From Solanum dulcamara (taxonomy: Eukaryota > Streptophyta > Magnoliopsida > Solanales > Solanaceae), in assembly GCF_947179165.1 (NCBI RefSeq), contig NC_077240.1:44777501-44841500 (forward strand): 64,000 bases of DNA. The letters run 5' to 3'. The translations under genes and the position numbers were made by a program. Under the pieces are notes generated by a model. The model ran no database searches, had not been told where the DNA came from, and saw only the letters and a program-made list of their open reading frames with translations. Position 1 is the stretch's first letter. Each line of letters opens with the position of its first letter. Positions 47,691 through 58,860 of this stretch are shown piece by piece.

Positions 47691-47875
47691 ACAATCATAT
47701 GTGATCTACACTCCCTTTTTATTATTAGCATTTGATTGTGAGAATTTCCAACTTCTAGTCACAACCTGATTATTGATATTTTTCTGTAAATTTATTTCTC
47801 AGTACTTCTCTGTCCAATATTTATCATTATGAATAATTGAATTAATTAACTTATTGATTTTTTATTGAAATAGGA

Positions 47876-50800
47876 ATGGATAAAAGTTGGTTGAATATTA
47901 GCAATAGAGTTGACCAAAAATATAGAGACGGAGTAGAAGGTTTTCTTAATTGGGCATTCAGTCAATCCAAGGTGAACACTATGATTGGATGTCCTTGTAA
48001 AAGATGTATGAACACTGTGTTCAAGCTTAGAATTGATATAAGAGTAGACTTATTGAAGAAGGGATTTTGGGATTCTTATAAGGTGTGGGACTTGCATGGA
48101 GAAGTGTTGGTTAGAGTTGAAAATTCTAATGTCGCACTTAATGATGAAGTAGAAGTTGATAGCGCTGAAGAGGATGACATTACTCAAATGATCCATGGTG
48201 CTTGTGGATATATGAATCTGGATAATAATTCTACTTATTCGGAGGGAAATGAAGAGCCAAATATGCATGTTACAAAGTTCTACAAATTGTTAGAAGATGG
48301 TTAGACAGAACTTTATCCTGGTTGCACAAAAGTCTCAAAGTTGTCTTTTGTTGTTAAATTACTTCACTTGAAGTCACTTAACCATTGGAGCAACAAATCG
48401 ATGGATGAGTTATTAAGGTTTTTTAAAGAAGTTCTTCCCGAGGGATCATTTGTACCTAGTTCTTTCTATGAAGCAAAGAAAGTTCTTCGTGCCCTAGGCT
48501 TGGGATATACCAAAATAGATGCATGTCAGAATGATTGTATTTTATATTGGAGCGATTATGTCAATGATCAATCATGTCCTAAGTGTGACAAGTCTAGATG
48601 GAAGTCAGTAAAACCCAAAGGCAAGAAAGTAGCTCATAAAGTGTTGCGATATTTTCCAATCAAACCAAGGCTTCAAAGATTATACATGGCAAAAGAGACA
48701 TCAAAGAAGATGAGGTGGCACAAGGAGGAGAATATTGATGACGGTGTCATGTGTCATCCATCTGACTCAATAGAATGGAAATCTTTCAATGAGTGTCATC
48801 CTACTTTTTTAGCTGAGTTAAGAAATGTGCGATTAGGTTTAGCAAGTGATGGGTTTCAACCTTTTAGAAATATGACTTCCAATCATAGTATATGTCCTGT
48901 CGTTCTAGTTACATATAATTTGCCACCATGGGATTGCATGAAAGATCCATATTTCATGATGACACTTCTTATTCCAGGACCTAAGTCTCTAGGGAATTAT
49001 ATTGATGTATATTTACAACCAATGATTGATGAGTTGAAAGAATTATGGGATGGGGTGGAGACTTATGATGCACACTCAAAATCTAATTTTCTTATGTGTG
49101 TGGCTCTGCTCTGGACGATTAATGACTTTCCAGCATATGAAAACCTTTCAGGATGGTCAACCAAAGGCAAGCTTGCATGCCCCTGTTGCCATAAAGACAC
49201 ACAATCAATTTCCTTACGCAACAAATTGTGTTATATGGGGCATCGTTGCTTTCTTCCCATGAACCATCCATGGCGTAAAAATAGGATGTTATTTGATGGG
49301 AAAGTGGAAATGGGGATCGCACCTAGCCCTTTAACAGGTGATGAAGCACTTATGCAATTACATGAGTTGGGCAATGTGAGTTTTGGTAAAGTGCAAAAGC
49401 AAAAGCGTAATGTTTCTAACAATGCTTATAGTTGGAAAAAGAAAAGTATATTTTTTCGATTACCTTATTGGAAGAGTCTTAAGTTAAGACATAACCTTGA
49501 TGTGATGCACATAGAAAGAAATGTATCCGATAATATTTTATCAATTGTGATGAGTATGGTTGGTAAGACAAAGGACACATTGAAAAGTAGATATGATTTG
49601 GTGGACCTTGGTATTAGGCAAGGGTTGCATCCAATTGAGGACGGGGAAAATATTTTGTTGTCGGCAGCTTGCTATGCATTGTCCCCTCAAGAGAAGTTGA
49701 AGTTATGCAATTTCTTAGCTAATTTCAAGGTTCCAGATGCTTTTTCATCAAATATTTTAAGGTGTGTTAATGTACTTGAAAAAAAATACATGGATTGAAG
49801 TGTCATGATCATCATGTATTATTGTAAGATATTTTACCCGTAGCTATACGTGGTTTGTTACCTAAGGAAGTGTGTGAACCAATTATAGCCTTAGGTAAAT
49901 TTTTCAAGAATCTATATGCTAAGTGCCTAAAAATTGAAGATCTTGATATCCTAGAAGATGAAATTCCTATCATATTATGCAAATTTCAAATGGTTTTTCC
50001 TCCGGTATTTTTTGATATCATGATTCATTTGCCAATACACTTGACAAGAGAGGCAAAACTTGGTGGACCAGTTCAATACCGGGATATGTACCCTATTGAG
50101 AGGTAACATCTTATTCTATATATTGAAAACCAATATTTTTAAACTATCATATTCTATAACTCTATTGATGAGAAATCTATATGTAGGTATTTGCGAACAC
50201 TTAAGGGAGATGTTCGCAACCCAGGTCTTCCAGAAGGTTCAATTGCTAAAGGTCATATGGCAAGGGAAAACCTTACGTTTTACTCACGATATTTAAAAAA
50301 TATCTCAATCAAGTTCAATCAACCAACAAGAAATGGTGATGGATTTGAATTACATGGTGGGATGTCTATATTTAAATTAAGTGGGCAAACAAAAGGGGCT
50401 TCAGTGCGAAAGAAACTACCTCATTATGAGTTCAACCAAGCATGTATGTATGTTCTTCAAAATTGCGAAGAGGTTTCAAAATTTATGGAGTAAGTATCTT
50501 ATTAATTCAAATATAATTTCACATTAAGATAATTTAAGTAATCTTAACCAACACAAAATGTAGGGAATACATGAGAGAGATTGAAATACAAGGTTCAACG
50601 AGATCTCATGGGATGCATAATAATGAGTTTATTGATTGGTTTCGTGCACGTGTAAGTGTTCACTAAAACAACACTTTACTATTAGTGTTGGCATGTCGAT
50701 ATGAACAAATCTTATTTGTTTTAATAGATATTTGTACTATCTGCACAAGGACACGCAACAGATGAGCTCATAAGCTTAGCCGTCGGTCCAGAACCATTGG

Positions 50801-51468
50801 TGCATCGATATTCAATATTTATGGTGAATGGATTTAGGTTTAAAACAAAAGAACTTGTGAGAAAAACACAGAACAATGGAGTACTTGTTAGGGGAGATGA
50901 TGCAGACTCTAATAAGGAGTATTATGGTGTATTGGAGGACATTTATGAGTTGGATTATGTGGGAAATAGAAAGGTTTATCTATTCAAGTGTCATTGGTGA
51001 GATGTGGCTCACCTAGGAAGATGATATAAGATTGACAGTTATGGGTTTACAAGTGTGAATACTCATTGTGCTTTGAATACAAATGAGCCATTTGTGCTGG
51101 CATCTCAATCTGAGCAAGTTTTTTACTTGAATGACACGATTGATAAAGATTGGCTCGTTGTTGTAAAGACAAATCCCCATGACCTTTTCAGTATGCCTGA
51201 AGTTGAAGAAGAATTAATAAATGAAGAAGTTTATCAACAAGAGGAAGTGGAATGTAATATCTTGAGTATCAATGACCAAGAAATTGATATTGCGGTGTCT
51301 TTACATAGGAATGATAGTGAACCACAAACTGTTTTGCGTACCAATGATGAAGAAAATCAGGATGATGATTTTATTAATGACAATAATATAGATGTATCTG
51401 AGAATGAAGAAAGCGAAGAAGAGTTAATTGATGATAATGATGGAGATGACAGTGATACATCCTTTTGA
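47876..51468 (+). pseudogene. CACTA transposase tnpD (TNP2), 5 exons, lesioned
   Basis: Encodes the catalytic transposase of the element. The first part (MDKSWLNISNRV, CPCKRC) is the Transpos_assoc region. TNP2 follows, with PGPKSLGNYIDVYLQP and SGWSTKGKLACPCC; then a DUF4218 region (ALGKFFKNLYAKCL) and a DUF4216 region (EDIYELDYVGNRKVYLF), ending in an acidic tail. Exons by reading frame and GT-AG: 47876-50102, 50187-50489, 50564-50651, 50728-51468 (the three introns are 84, 74 and 76 bases; a 5' exon may be missing). Lesions: TAG at 48302-48304, a shift in the A8 run 49779-49786, TAA at 49825-49827, TGA at 50998-51000 and TGA at 51022-51024. Confidence 0.9.
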
Positions 51469-51795
51469 AGATTGCTTAATAGAGATGACTGTATATCTGT
51501 CTACATCTTGTTTTGATAAGTTTTATGTATTTTATTTTGATTAGGTTGACATGAAATTAATTCATAACGCTTGTATCTGCAACTTTATAAATATATTCAG
51601 CATTTTAAGTTTAATCAATGTGTTATATTTCCATCAATGAGGCTATAGTTGTTAGCAAAATATCGCACATTTTTTTAATTTATTGATCTAATATGTTGTT
51701 TTATGAATTGATGTTTTCTTTAGCTGGTAGACATATTTTTTATCATTTTTAATTTCTGAATCTTATGATTCTCCTTTTTAATCATGTTGCAGGAA
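51469..51795 (+). other. Spacer between tnpD and tnpA-like gene
   Basis: AT-rich, with no frame of note. It ends with a TTGCAG acceptor-like site just before the next ATG at 51796, so an upstream untranslated exon is possible. Confidence 0.5.
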
Positions 51796-53479
51796 ATGAA
51801 AGGAACTGGACGAGGTAAAAGTGGAAGAGGTGGTATAAGAACTAGACGTGAAAATTTTCAAGGATGAGAAAGTCTTGCTGGAACTGCATCTCAGCCACAA
51901 ATACCACCAAGGCAAGGACCTCTACAGACAGAACAATCATCTAACCCAAGGCAAGGACCTCAGCAGATAAGCCAAATATCTAATGACCCTATCCAAAGAA
52001 CATCTCTAGAGACACAATCATCCAGAACTCTAGAAGAAAGTGTACGCCCCTCCCCAGAGGTTGAAACTGGTGCAGGTTAGTCCACGTCCCTAGCTAGTGG
52101 TACAGGATTTTCTGTGCTTGGTCTTGGTTCTGGAAATTTAAATTAACAAGGATCTAATAGACTAATGGGTGGCGTTCTGCAGCAAAGTAAATTAACTTGA
52201 AAGCTGGCAGTTTCTCTTCTTCTAGTTCTGCTAGTTCCCTTCATCTGCTAGTTTTCATACTTGACAGAGGCTTAACTAGTTTTGTTCTTTCTTGGGTGCA
52301 GATATAGACACTTATTTAATAATCTTCTTTTGATCTGTTTCTTAAAATATATAAGCTCAAACTTTTATGTAGCTTTAAGTTGAAAAAAGAAGAGGATAGT
52401 TGGTTAACAAAAGATGTTTTGGTGATAAGATGCCATGAATCTGCAAGCTTTTAGTGGAGATGCTAAGATGCCATGATTGCATATAGTTCTCAAGATCACC
52501 ATATTATTGGCAGAAGATTATTTTAAAACATGGAGAAGCAATGTGGTATAAGGTTAAGGTAATAAATTACTTTCCATTTTGTATTGTCTTTAAATTACTT
52601 AATTTACCAAATTTAATATTATAATGTGTTCAGGATAAATTTGAATTTTGTGGTGGACTGCGAGAACATAAGTTACAAGGCTTTGTGATAAGCACTATGC
52701 AAAGACTTTTTAGGGCATGAAAAGCTCGATTGCATAATTCTTACTCTGCCTATGATACTGATGAAGAAAGATTGTCTCATCGACTTGAGGATGTTGAGTT
52801 GGAGGACTAGAAATACCTAGTTAAGTATTTTGGTAGTGAGAAATTCAAGATAACTTTATTATAACCAAAACATTGTTGCCCACTCTATAATCTTAGACAT
52901 ATGTTTACATGGACAACATGACATCTTTCAGTAGCTATTTAGACTAGCATAAATATTTTCTGATCTCTTGACTTAGTACAGGTTGTTAGTGAGAGAAACA
53001 AAAAAAATAGAGAAAAACAGATAACTAAGCATTCTTGTGGGACACGATCATTTGCAGAAGTAGAGGAAGCTACGGTGAAAACACATTTGTTCTTCTATAA
53101 TTACATATACTTCTTGCTATTTATATGATTATTTGCTTATATATTTTTTTTGTTATTGAACTATATTGTAGAGAAATTCTGAATCGGGAGAAAACGACAC
53201 ACCAGATAAAGTCTGGGAGATTCAGCATACACGTAAAAAAGATAATGAAGAACGTGTATGGTTGGATCTGCAATCCCAACAGATTCATGTAATTTCCTAA
53301 AGACATTACCTTATTATCTTTTTGATCTACTATAAGTTACTTTATTCTTTTTTTGGAGACAACTTCTTCTTAAGATAGTCATTTTCACCTTGTCTACTTC
53401 AATATGTAATCTTTCTTCTTTGGATTTGTGGCTGTGTTTGGGCAAAACATCAGCTGTAAAGTTACTTTGTCTATGTAAA

Positions 53480-54350
53480 TGAACACCCTTGAAGACATGA
53501 AAATGAGAACACCATTGAGGACTTAACTGCAGCTGCAGTTTCTACCCCATATTTCTGCAGATTCTGAAGGTGAAGATGAGGATGAATATTGTAAGGTGTT
53601 GCAGGTTGTTGGATGCTAAAGGTTCCAAGTATGGTTGTATTGTAGATGTGTACATGGTTGTGTAGTTGAGGTATTTGTTGTTGGATGTTGCAGCTCTGCA
53701 GTAAACTTAGATGTTGATGTAGTAATCTACTCCATTGCACCATGCTAAATCAACCTGCAGGTTCTAGATGTATGATGCAATTCGACAACAAAGTCATCAA
53801 GTGCTGCAACACTTTATTTACCTGCACAATGGAAGAAAACAAGAGAGTAATTCCAAGTGTTGTATCAAGTGTTGCAGGTCTGCAATGTACCTGCACAGCA
53901 GAAACAGAGAAGAAATACCTACTCTAGTCCTTATCTCTAATGATAAGTTGTTTAGTCTAGGAAAGCTATAAATGAGGGACTCTCCCCTTTACAAAGGTCC
54001 TAACTATTAAATCTTCAAAGTCGATATAGCTATGAAATAGAGACATCCAAATTGAAGAAGAAGAAGTTAGAACACTAAAGCTGTAAGAAGAGTTCAAGGA
54101 GGTTGTTTGATCCTTTTTAGTTTTCTTCTTCTAAAACTTGTCATCCCTAGCTTGTCCAACTTGATGTAGCCCGTAGTTTCTTGTGGTAGTTGCTGAAAAT
54201 TATAGAAATATTGTGTATGTTCAAGCATATGACTGCATTTGGACAATGTATTTGCAGGGAAGTTTGCTTCTCGGAATACATGTTTGCATTGGAAGAAGTC
54301 CAAAAGCTGGACCAAAGAAAGTCCAAAGTTACTTTCAATATGTACGTTAT
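53480..54350 (-). mobile_element. LINE 3' fragment 2 inside a tnpA-like intron
   Basis: The minus strand (54094-54315) encodes the end of LINE RNase H: FQCKHVFREANFPANTLSK, then LPQETTGYIKLDKLGMTSF. A 3' region with GGGAGAGTCCCTCATTTATAG follows (about 53960-54000), then CAA/CAG-rich DNA (53480-53930) with the word TGCAGGTACATTGCAG that also occurs in fragment 1. It lies between two tnpA-like exons, so removal by splicing would leave the gene readable there. Confidence 0.75.
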
Positions 54351-54829
54351 GTTTTGGTGAAATAATTAAATGTTATTATAGGGTCAGCTTCAACAACTTA
54401 TTGTTAAACAATAATCTGAAGAGATCGAGCATCCCATGACTAGGGACGAGATTTTATCATCCATTCTCGATGAGAGATCAGGCTATGTTCGGGGAAAAGG
54501 ATATGGAAAGAAGCCTCCTAAAAAAACTCAACTACATCAGTCAGACATAGAGGCAAGTGTATCTTCGGCAATAGAAAGTATTCGTCAAAAGATGCAAGAT
54601 GATATGGATCGAAAGTTACATGAAGAACGTGAACAAATGACTGCTGATTTAAAAAAGAATATGAAAGAAGATTTGCAGAAAAAATTGGAAGAGGAACGTG
54701 AACACATGAAAGGCGAGGTAGACAAGATGTTCCAAGAACAAATAGCTGCTATTATGACTAGAATGCAACAGGTACTTTCTCTTGCTCTTTTGGAATATAA
54801 TAAATTATTATCTTGGTGTAGAAAATAGT

Positions 54830-55584
54830 TACATTAAAAGTTGGACTAGTTATTAGGGAAATCCAACAACTGAAATGTTTTCTGGAAAGCTTTCCATGGC
54901 TTTAGAGATGCCGAATCCAACAAAGCTATGGCCTATGGCCAACAAGAAGTACTTTAGTTATCAATAGTAAGTGGAAGATTGTTGGAAGTTTTTTGTGTTA
55001 TCTATTTACTGGAAACTAGTGAAGGCTTCTGATAAGCTATCAACAACCTCATCATTATCTATAGGACACTTTTGGGAAAGCTTCTCTTGGTTTCAGCCGG
55101 CGAAACTCATTTAATAAGTCACTAAGGCATGATTTTTTGTTAAGGCTTCCAGATAAAGTGCTCAAGTCTTGTGTTATTGTAGGTTTTAGTTTTGTAAACT
55201 TTTTAGTTTCTGTGTTTCCATTTTTGGAGTCAAAATCTTGCTTCTTTTAGTTGTTATTTACAAAATATTGTTGCTTTAGCTGCTACTTTATGTTGTGAAG
55301 TATAAGAAAAAGTTAATATTTTAGGTTGGGATATGAAGAGTAACATCCCAAGAAACATGTTCTTGGCAAGGAAAAAAGTGGTAATTTTCCTTTTCTGTAG
55401 ACTAAGTACTGTTTGATGTTAAATTAGGACTCAATAGAAGCTATATGAAAAGCTCCTATCTTTAACACCCTCAGTCCTCTTTTGACTACTTTTTTACTGA
55501 TTATAGGAGAAAAGGAATACTATGAAAGACAGTTTGAGACATTCAAGTCATTCGAGGAAGTTGATATTATTTTTCTATTTTCAG
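54830..55584 (+). other. Putative last intron of the tnpA-like gene
   Basis: Starts GTACTTTCTC at 54775 and ends TTCTATTTTCAG at 55584. No other feature seen; the 55482-55703 frame that spans the junction is an artefact. Confidence 0.6.
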
Positions 55585-55629
55585 GGACAAGGTTCTTATG
55601 CAATGGGGCCCAATCAAGAAGTAGTTTGA

Positions 55630-56029
55630 AGGCGTGCAATGGGAGTTTTTGCTTTTCGTACTTGTATATGCAAACACGAAATGCTTTTGTTCTAATTTTG
55701 TGAGATACAATGATAACTGAAGTACTAGCTAATATGTACGTACTCGTAAATGCTTTTGTTCTAATTTTGTGAAATACTATATATTAGATGTTTTTAATAT
55801 CTATATATATACTAATTTTAGAGAATTTCTTTTTAAAATACTAAATATTGGTCTATAGTAATGAGATGAATATTACCTTTTGCAATGACAAAAAAGTTGC
55901 CACTGATATTTAGGGGATTTTTGCGGCTGTTAATTAATGACGTGTAGCAGCGACATAAAAGTTGATGTTAATAGTTTATACTTTTTTGCAGCAATAGGAG
56001 ACGATACTAATTAATATCAATATTTATCA
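55630..56029 (+). other. 3' part of the CACTA element
   Basis: AT-rich 3' untranslated and subterminal DNA with a duplicated AAATGCTTTTGTTCTAATTT word (about 55678 and 55747). No gene seen. Confidence 0.5.
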
Positions 56030-56262
56030 GCGACATAAAAGTTGTCACAGTTAGCTTATAAGTTTTTGTGGCAACTATGTCTCCACTATAGGCCATATTT
56101 TAGGAGCGACATAAAAGTTGCCACAGTTAGCTTATAAGTTTTTGTGGAAACTATGTCGCCACTATAGGCCATATTTTAGGAGCGACATAACAGTAGCCAC
56201 AGTTATCGTATAAGCTTTTGTGGCAACTATGTCGTCACTATAGGTCATATTTTAGGAGCTAC
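56030..56262 (+). repeat. 76-bp palindromic subterminal tandem repeats, 3 units
   Basis: Units start GCGACATA at 56030, 56106 and 56182, and a fourth is begun near 56258. Each unit reads GCGACATAAAAGTTGCCACA, then a spacer, then TGTGGCAACTATGTCGCC: the two arms are reverse complements with few mismatches, so each unit can form a hairpin. They are likely transposase binding or strand-pairing sites near the right end. Confidence 0.85.
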
Positions 56263-56473
56263 TTTCCAAATATTTGTGTTGTAAATTATTATTTTTGTGG
56301 CATATTTATTTATATATTGTGACGAATTATGTCGCCACAGATGGAGTTTTTTTGTGGCGATATTATTTAATCGTCACAAATAACCTTTAGTTATGGAACT
56401 ACTATGAACGGAGCAATTGTCGCTGCTATATACCTTTAGCGGCGACTTTGGATCATTTTGTAGCGATATTTGG

Positions 56474-56502
56474 CGCCACAATAAGTCTTATTTCTTGTAG
56501 TG
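56474..56502 (-). repeat. Right terminal inverted repeat of the CACTA element
   Basis: Reads CGCCACAATAAGTCTTATTT and continues to GTAGTG at 56502; perfect partner of 45257-45285. Confidence 0.97.
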
Positions 56503-57131
56503 AAACGTCGACAAAAAGAGATACCACCATGGTCAAGTCTAAACTAACCAGAAAGTATTTTGGGTAATAAACATGGGATGGGAATGATTAGGAGAGAGCG
56601 TAGGCTGATTTGAAGTGAAAGAGTAAATTAGGTAAATTATTAAGTGGGTAGAACTTATTTTAGACTATTTTAAAGAAATAGTGTATCTCAATGTATCTGA
56701 CTCCAAATTTAATGCATAATTAATAAATAATGAAATAATAAATAATTATTTAAGAGTATAGATTGAATTTGAAAATATGATATGAAAATATGTCTAATTA
56801 TATAATTTTACCATATATTAATGGAGAAAATTTTGGGTAGAAAAAATTAAAGAAAGAAGAAAGTCAAGAACAAAATGCGTTTTTTTGTTCAACAATAGTA
56901 AATGAATATACGGGGAAGAAGATGACTTTTAAATAAGGAGAAAATAGTCAAATGCCCCCTAATCTATTTATCAATTCTCAACTACACACTAATACTTTAC
57001 GGGGATCCTATTACCTCCTGAGCTATTTAAAAGTGAAATTAATTAATCCTTAAGTGCTGATGTGGCACAAAAAGTGTATTTCACTCTCTTAAATCGAGTG
57101 AGAAGCAACAATAAGAGTAAAAATTGTTTTT
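56503..57131. other. AT-rich DNA between the CACTA and copia elements
   Basis: Begins with the AAA duplication of the CACTA element. No gene or repeat boundary recognised. Confidence 0.5.
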
Positions 57132-57296
57132 GTTAGTATATGGGACCCACGTTAGAAAAACATTACTCCCTCTCCCTTATCCCTTCTTGTCATCCAGGCT
57201 ATAAATAGCCATATACGGAGAAGAAAAAACATAGGCAATCATCTCTCATCTTCTGTTCTCCTTTTTTTTTTTTTACTCTCTCCTTACTTTATAATA
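57132..57296 (+). repeat. 5' LTR of the copia element
   Basis: Starts TGTTAGTATATGGGACCC and ends TATAATA; aligns with 63649-63831. Lacks 15 or so bases present after TGTTAGTA in the 3' LTR. Confidence 0.85.
57199..57208 (+). promoter_or_regulatory. TATA box of the copia 5' LTR
   Basis: CTATAAATAG, a strong plant TATA match, about 68 bases into the LTR; kept in the 3' LTR near 63735. Confidence 0.7.
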
Positions 57297-57312
57297 CGTT
57301 ATCTGCACGAGC
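57297..57312 (+). other. Primer binding site region of the copia element
   Basis: CGTTATCTGCACGAGC directly follows the 5' LTR. A closely similar word (TTATCAGCACGAG) is common just inside copia LTRs of plants; the exact tRNA is not determined here. Confidence 0.6.
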
Positions 57313-57429
57313 CTTCATCGCTTTGAGCTATAATTTTAAAAAAATAACAAAAGGGGTAAGAATTTTATTTTCTTAAAATATCTAATATCTCAAAGCTTGA
57401 ATTTGTTGCTCTTAATATTTTTGAAAAAG

Positions 57430-58365
57430 GCTAATCATCATGGGCACTAAATGTCAAAATATATTTAGAATCGATGGATCTGACAGACACCATCAAAGAT
57501 GACAATACGGCATCAAGTCAAGACCATTCCAAAGCCATGATATTTCTCCGCCACCATCTTGACGAGGGGTTAAAATTACAATATCTCACATTAAAATACC
57601 CTCTTAAACTATGGAAAAATTAAAAGAAAGATATGACCACCTGAAGTTGGTCATGCTTCCTCAAGTACGTCATGATTAGCTAAATCTGAGATTAATGGAT
57701 TTCAAAAATATAATTGAATATAATTCTGCCTTATTTAGAATTATAGCTCAGTTAAATTTATGCGTAGAAGAAATCATTGAGTAAGATAAACTTGAAAAAA
57801 TATACTTCATATTCCTACCCGCAAATATGCTTCTGCAGCAGCAATATCGCAAAAAAGATTTTTAAAAAATATTTTGAATTATTTTCTCATCTTCTGATTG
57901 ATGAACGTCACAATGAACTATTAATGAAAAATTATGATAGTCGGCCCGTTAGTTCTTTGCCACTCCCTGAAGTGAATCAGACAAATTATAACCAACGAGA
58001 AAGAGGTCATGGCCCCAATCGTGGTCGTGGTCATGGTCGAAGAAGAAATTATAATCATGATGCTCGGTTGGCACCGAGAAATGATCAGTAGTACAAAAAG
58101 AAGAGTGAAAAGCCAGAAATTTTACCAAAGAAAAATTCAGAAAGTATATGTCATATATGTGGAGGTATGGGGCACTGGTCGCGGACTTGCCGATCATCAA
58201 AACGTCTGGTTCAACTATGTCAGGCATCTTTGAAGAGGGCAGAAATTAATCTAGAGACAAACTTTATCTCTGAAGATAATATTGAGCCGATGCATCTAGA
58301 TGTAGCTGATTTCTTTAATTTTTTAAAAGACAATATGAATACTGATAAGCCTAATAATATTTAAA
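57430..58365 (+). pseudogene. copia gag (UBN2-type) with CCHC knuckle
   Basis: The early part reads SMDLTDTIKDDNTASSQD and IFLRHHLDEGLKLQYLT (about 57460-57600), the Gag core of plant copia elements, followed by stops and frame changes near 57625. The open frame 57777-58091 covers the later Gag with an Arg/Gly-rich stretch (NRGRGHGRRRNY). The zinc knuckle CHICGGMGHWSRTC at 58149-58190 is intact but in another frame. Confidence 0.8.
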
Positions 58366-58443
58366 TAATTTTCTCTTTATTTGTCTATACTAAATGGTAT
58401 GTTTGTATTTTTCTAATCTGTGTAAATAAATAAAATTTGTGTA

Positions 58444-58860
58444 ATGGACTATGTTTTAATTATAATATTTACTTTATTTTTTTTGAAGAAAAATATGGAT
58501 ATGCCTCAAATTTTATTTGGATCAATGATCAATCACGAGGATATTTGTGTAATTGATAGTGGAACAACTTATACCATTTTTAAAAACGAGAAATATTTTT
58601 CAAACTTGCTTAGAAGAAAAGCAAATGTCACTACAATTTCTGATAATTCGAAAATGATTGAAGGCTCCAAAAGAGCTACTGTATTTCTGCCTAAGGGGAC
58701 AAAAATTATTATAGAAGATGCACTATTTTCTTCTAAATCCTCAAGAAACTTGTTAAGTTTTAAAGATATCCGCAGAAATGGATATCATGTTGAGACATTA
58801 TATGAAATGAATATTGAATACCTTGGTATAACCAAAAGTGTCTCAGGCTAGAAATATATT
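58444..58860 (+). pseudogene. copia protease region
   Basis: Contains ICVIDSGTTYTIF, with the DSGT active site at 58555-58566. DALFSSKSSRNLLSFKDI and NGYHVET follow, the usual copia protease continuation. It ends at a stop near 58851 before the integrase. Confidence 0.85.

Larger units (their letters stand above)
51796..55629 (+). pseudogene. CACTA tnpA-like gene (Transposase_24/Ptta type), lesioned
   Basis: The second gene of the element, probably the DNA-binding partner of TnpD. Exon 1 (from 51796) starts MKGTGRGKSGRGGIRTRR and has TGA after NFQG. Later exons at about 52490-52558, 52634-52849 (DKFEFCGGLREHKLQG, with two Trp codons now stops), 52981-53074 (SERNKKNREKQITKHSCGTRS), 53172-53288, 54376-54774 and 55585-55629. 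The sixth has DERSGYVRGKGYGKKPP, then a long charged coiled coil (REQMTADLKKNMKEDLQKK). The last exon is joined by CAG/GT...AG/G and ends QGSYAMGPNQEVV. The early exons and introns are my estimates. Confidence 0.75.
45257..56502 (+). mobile_element. CACTA (En/Spm-like) DNA transposon, complete, 11.2 kb
   Basis: Bounded by perfect 29-bp terminal inverted repeats that begin CACTACAAGAAATAAGAC and by AAA on both sides. It contains two plus-strand genes, tnpD (47876-51468) and a tnpA-like gene (51796-55629), plus subterminal repeats, the full plan of an autonomous CACTA element. Both genes have stops and tnpD also a frameshift, so this copy could move only with help from another element. Two LINE 3' fragments sit inside it, one upstream of tnpD and one in a tnpA intron. 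Confidence 0.95.

Noticed and set aside
55482..55703. 73-codon open frame near the end of the tnpA-like gene
   Set aside because: It spans an intron-exon junction in a different phase from the last exon.
56030..56262. CRISPR-like array of regular repeats
   Set aside because: The 76-bp units are adjacent with no unique spacers, in a plant transposon; there are no cas genes.
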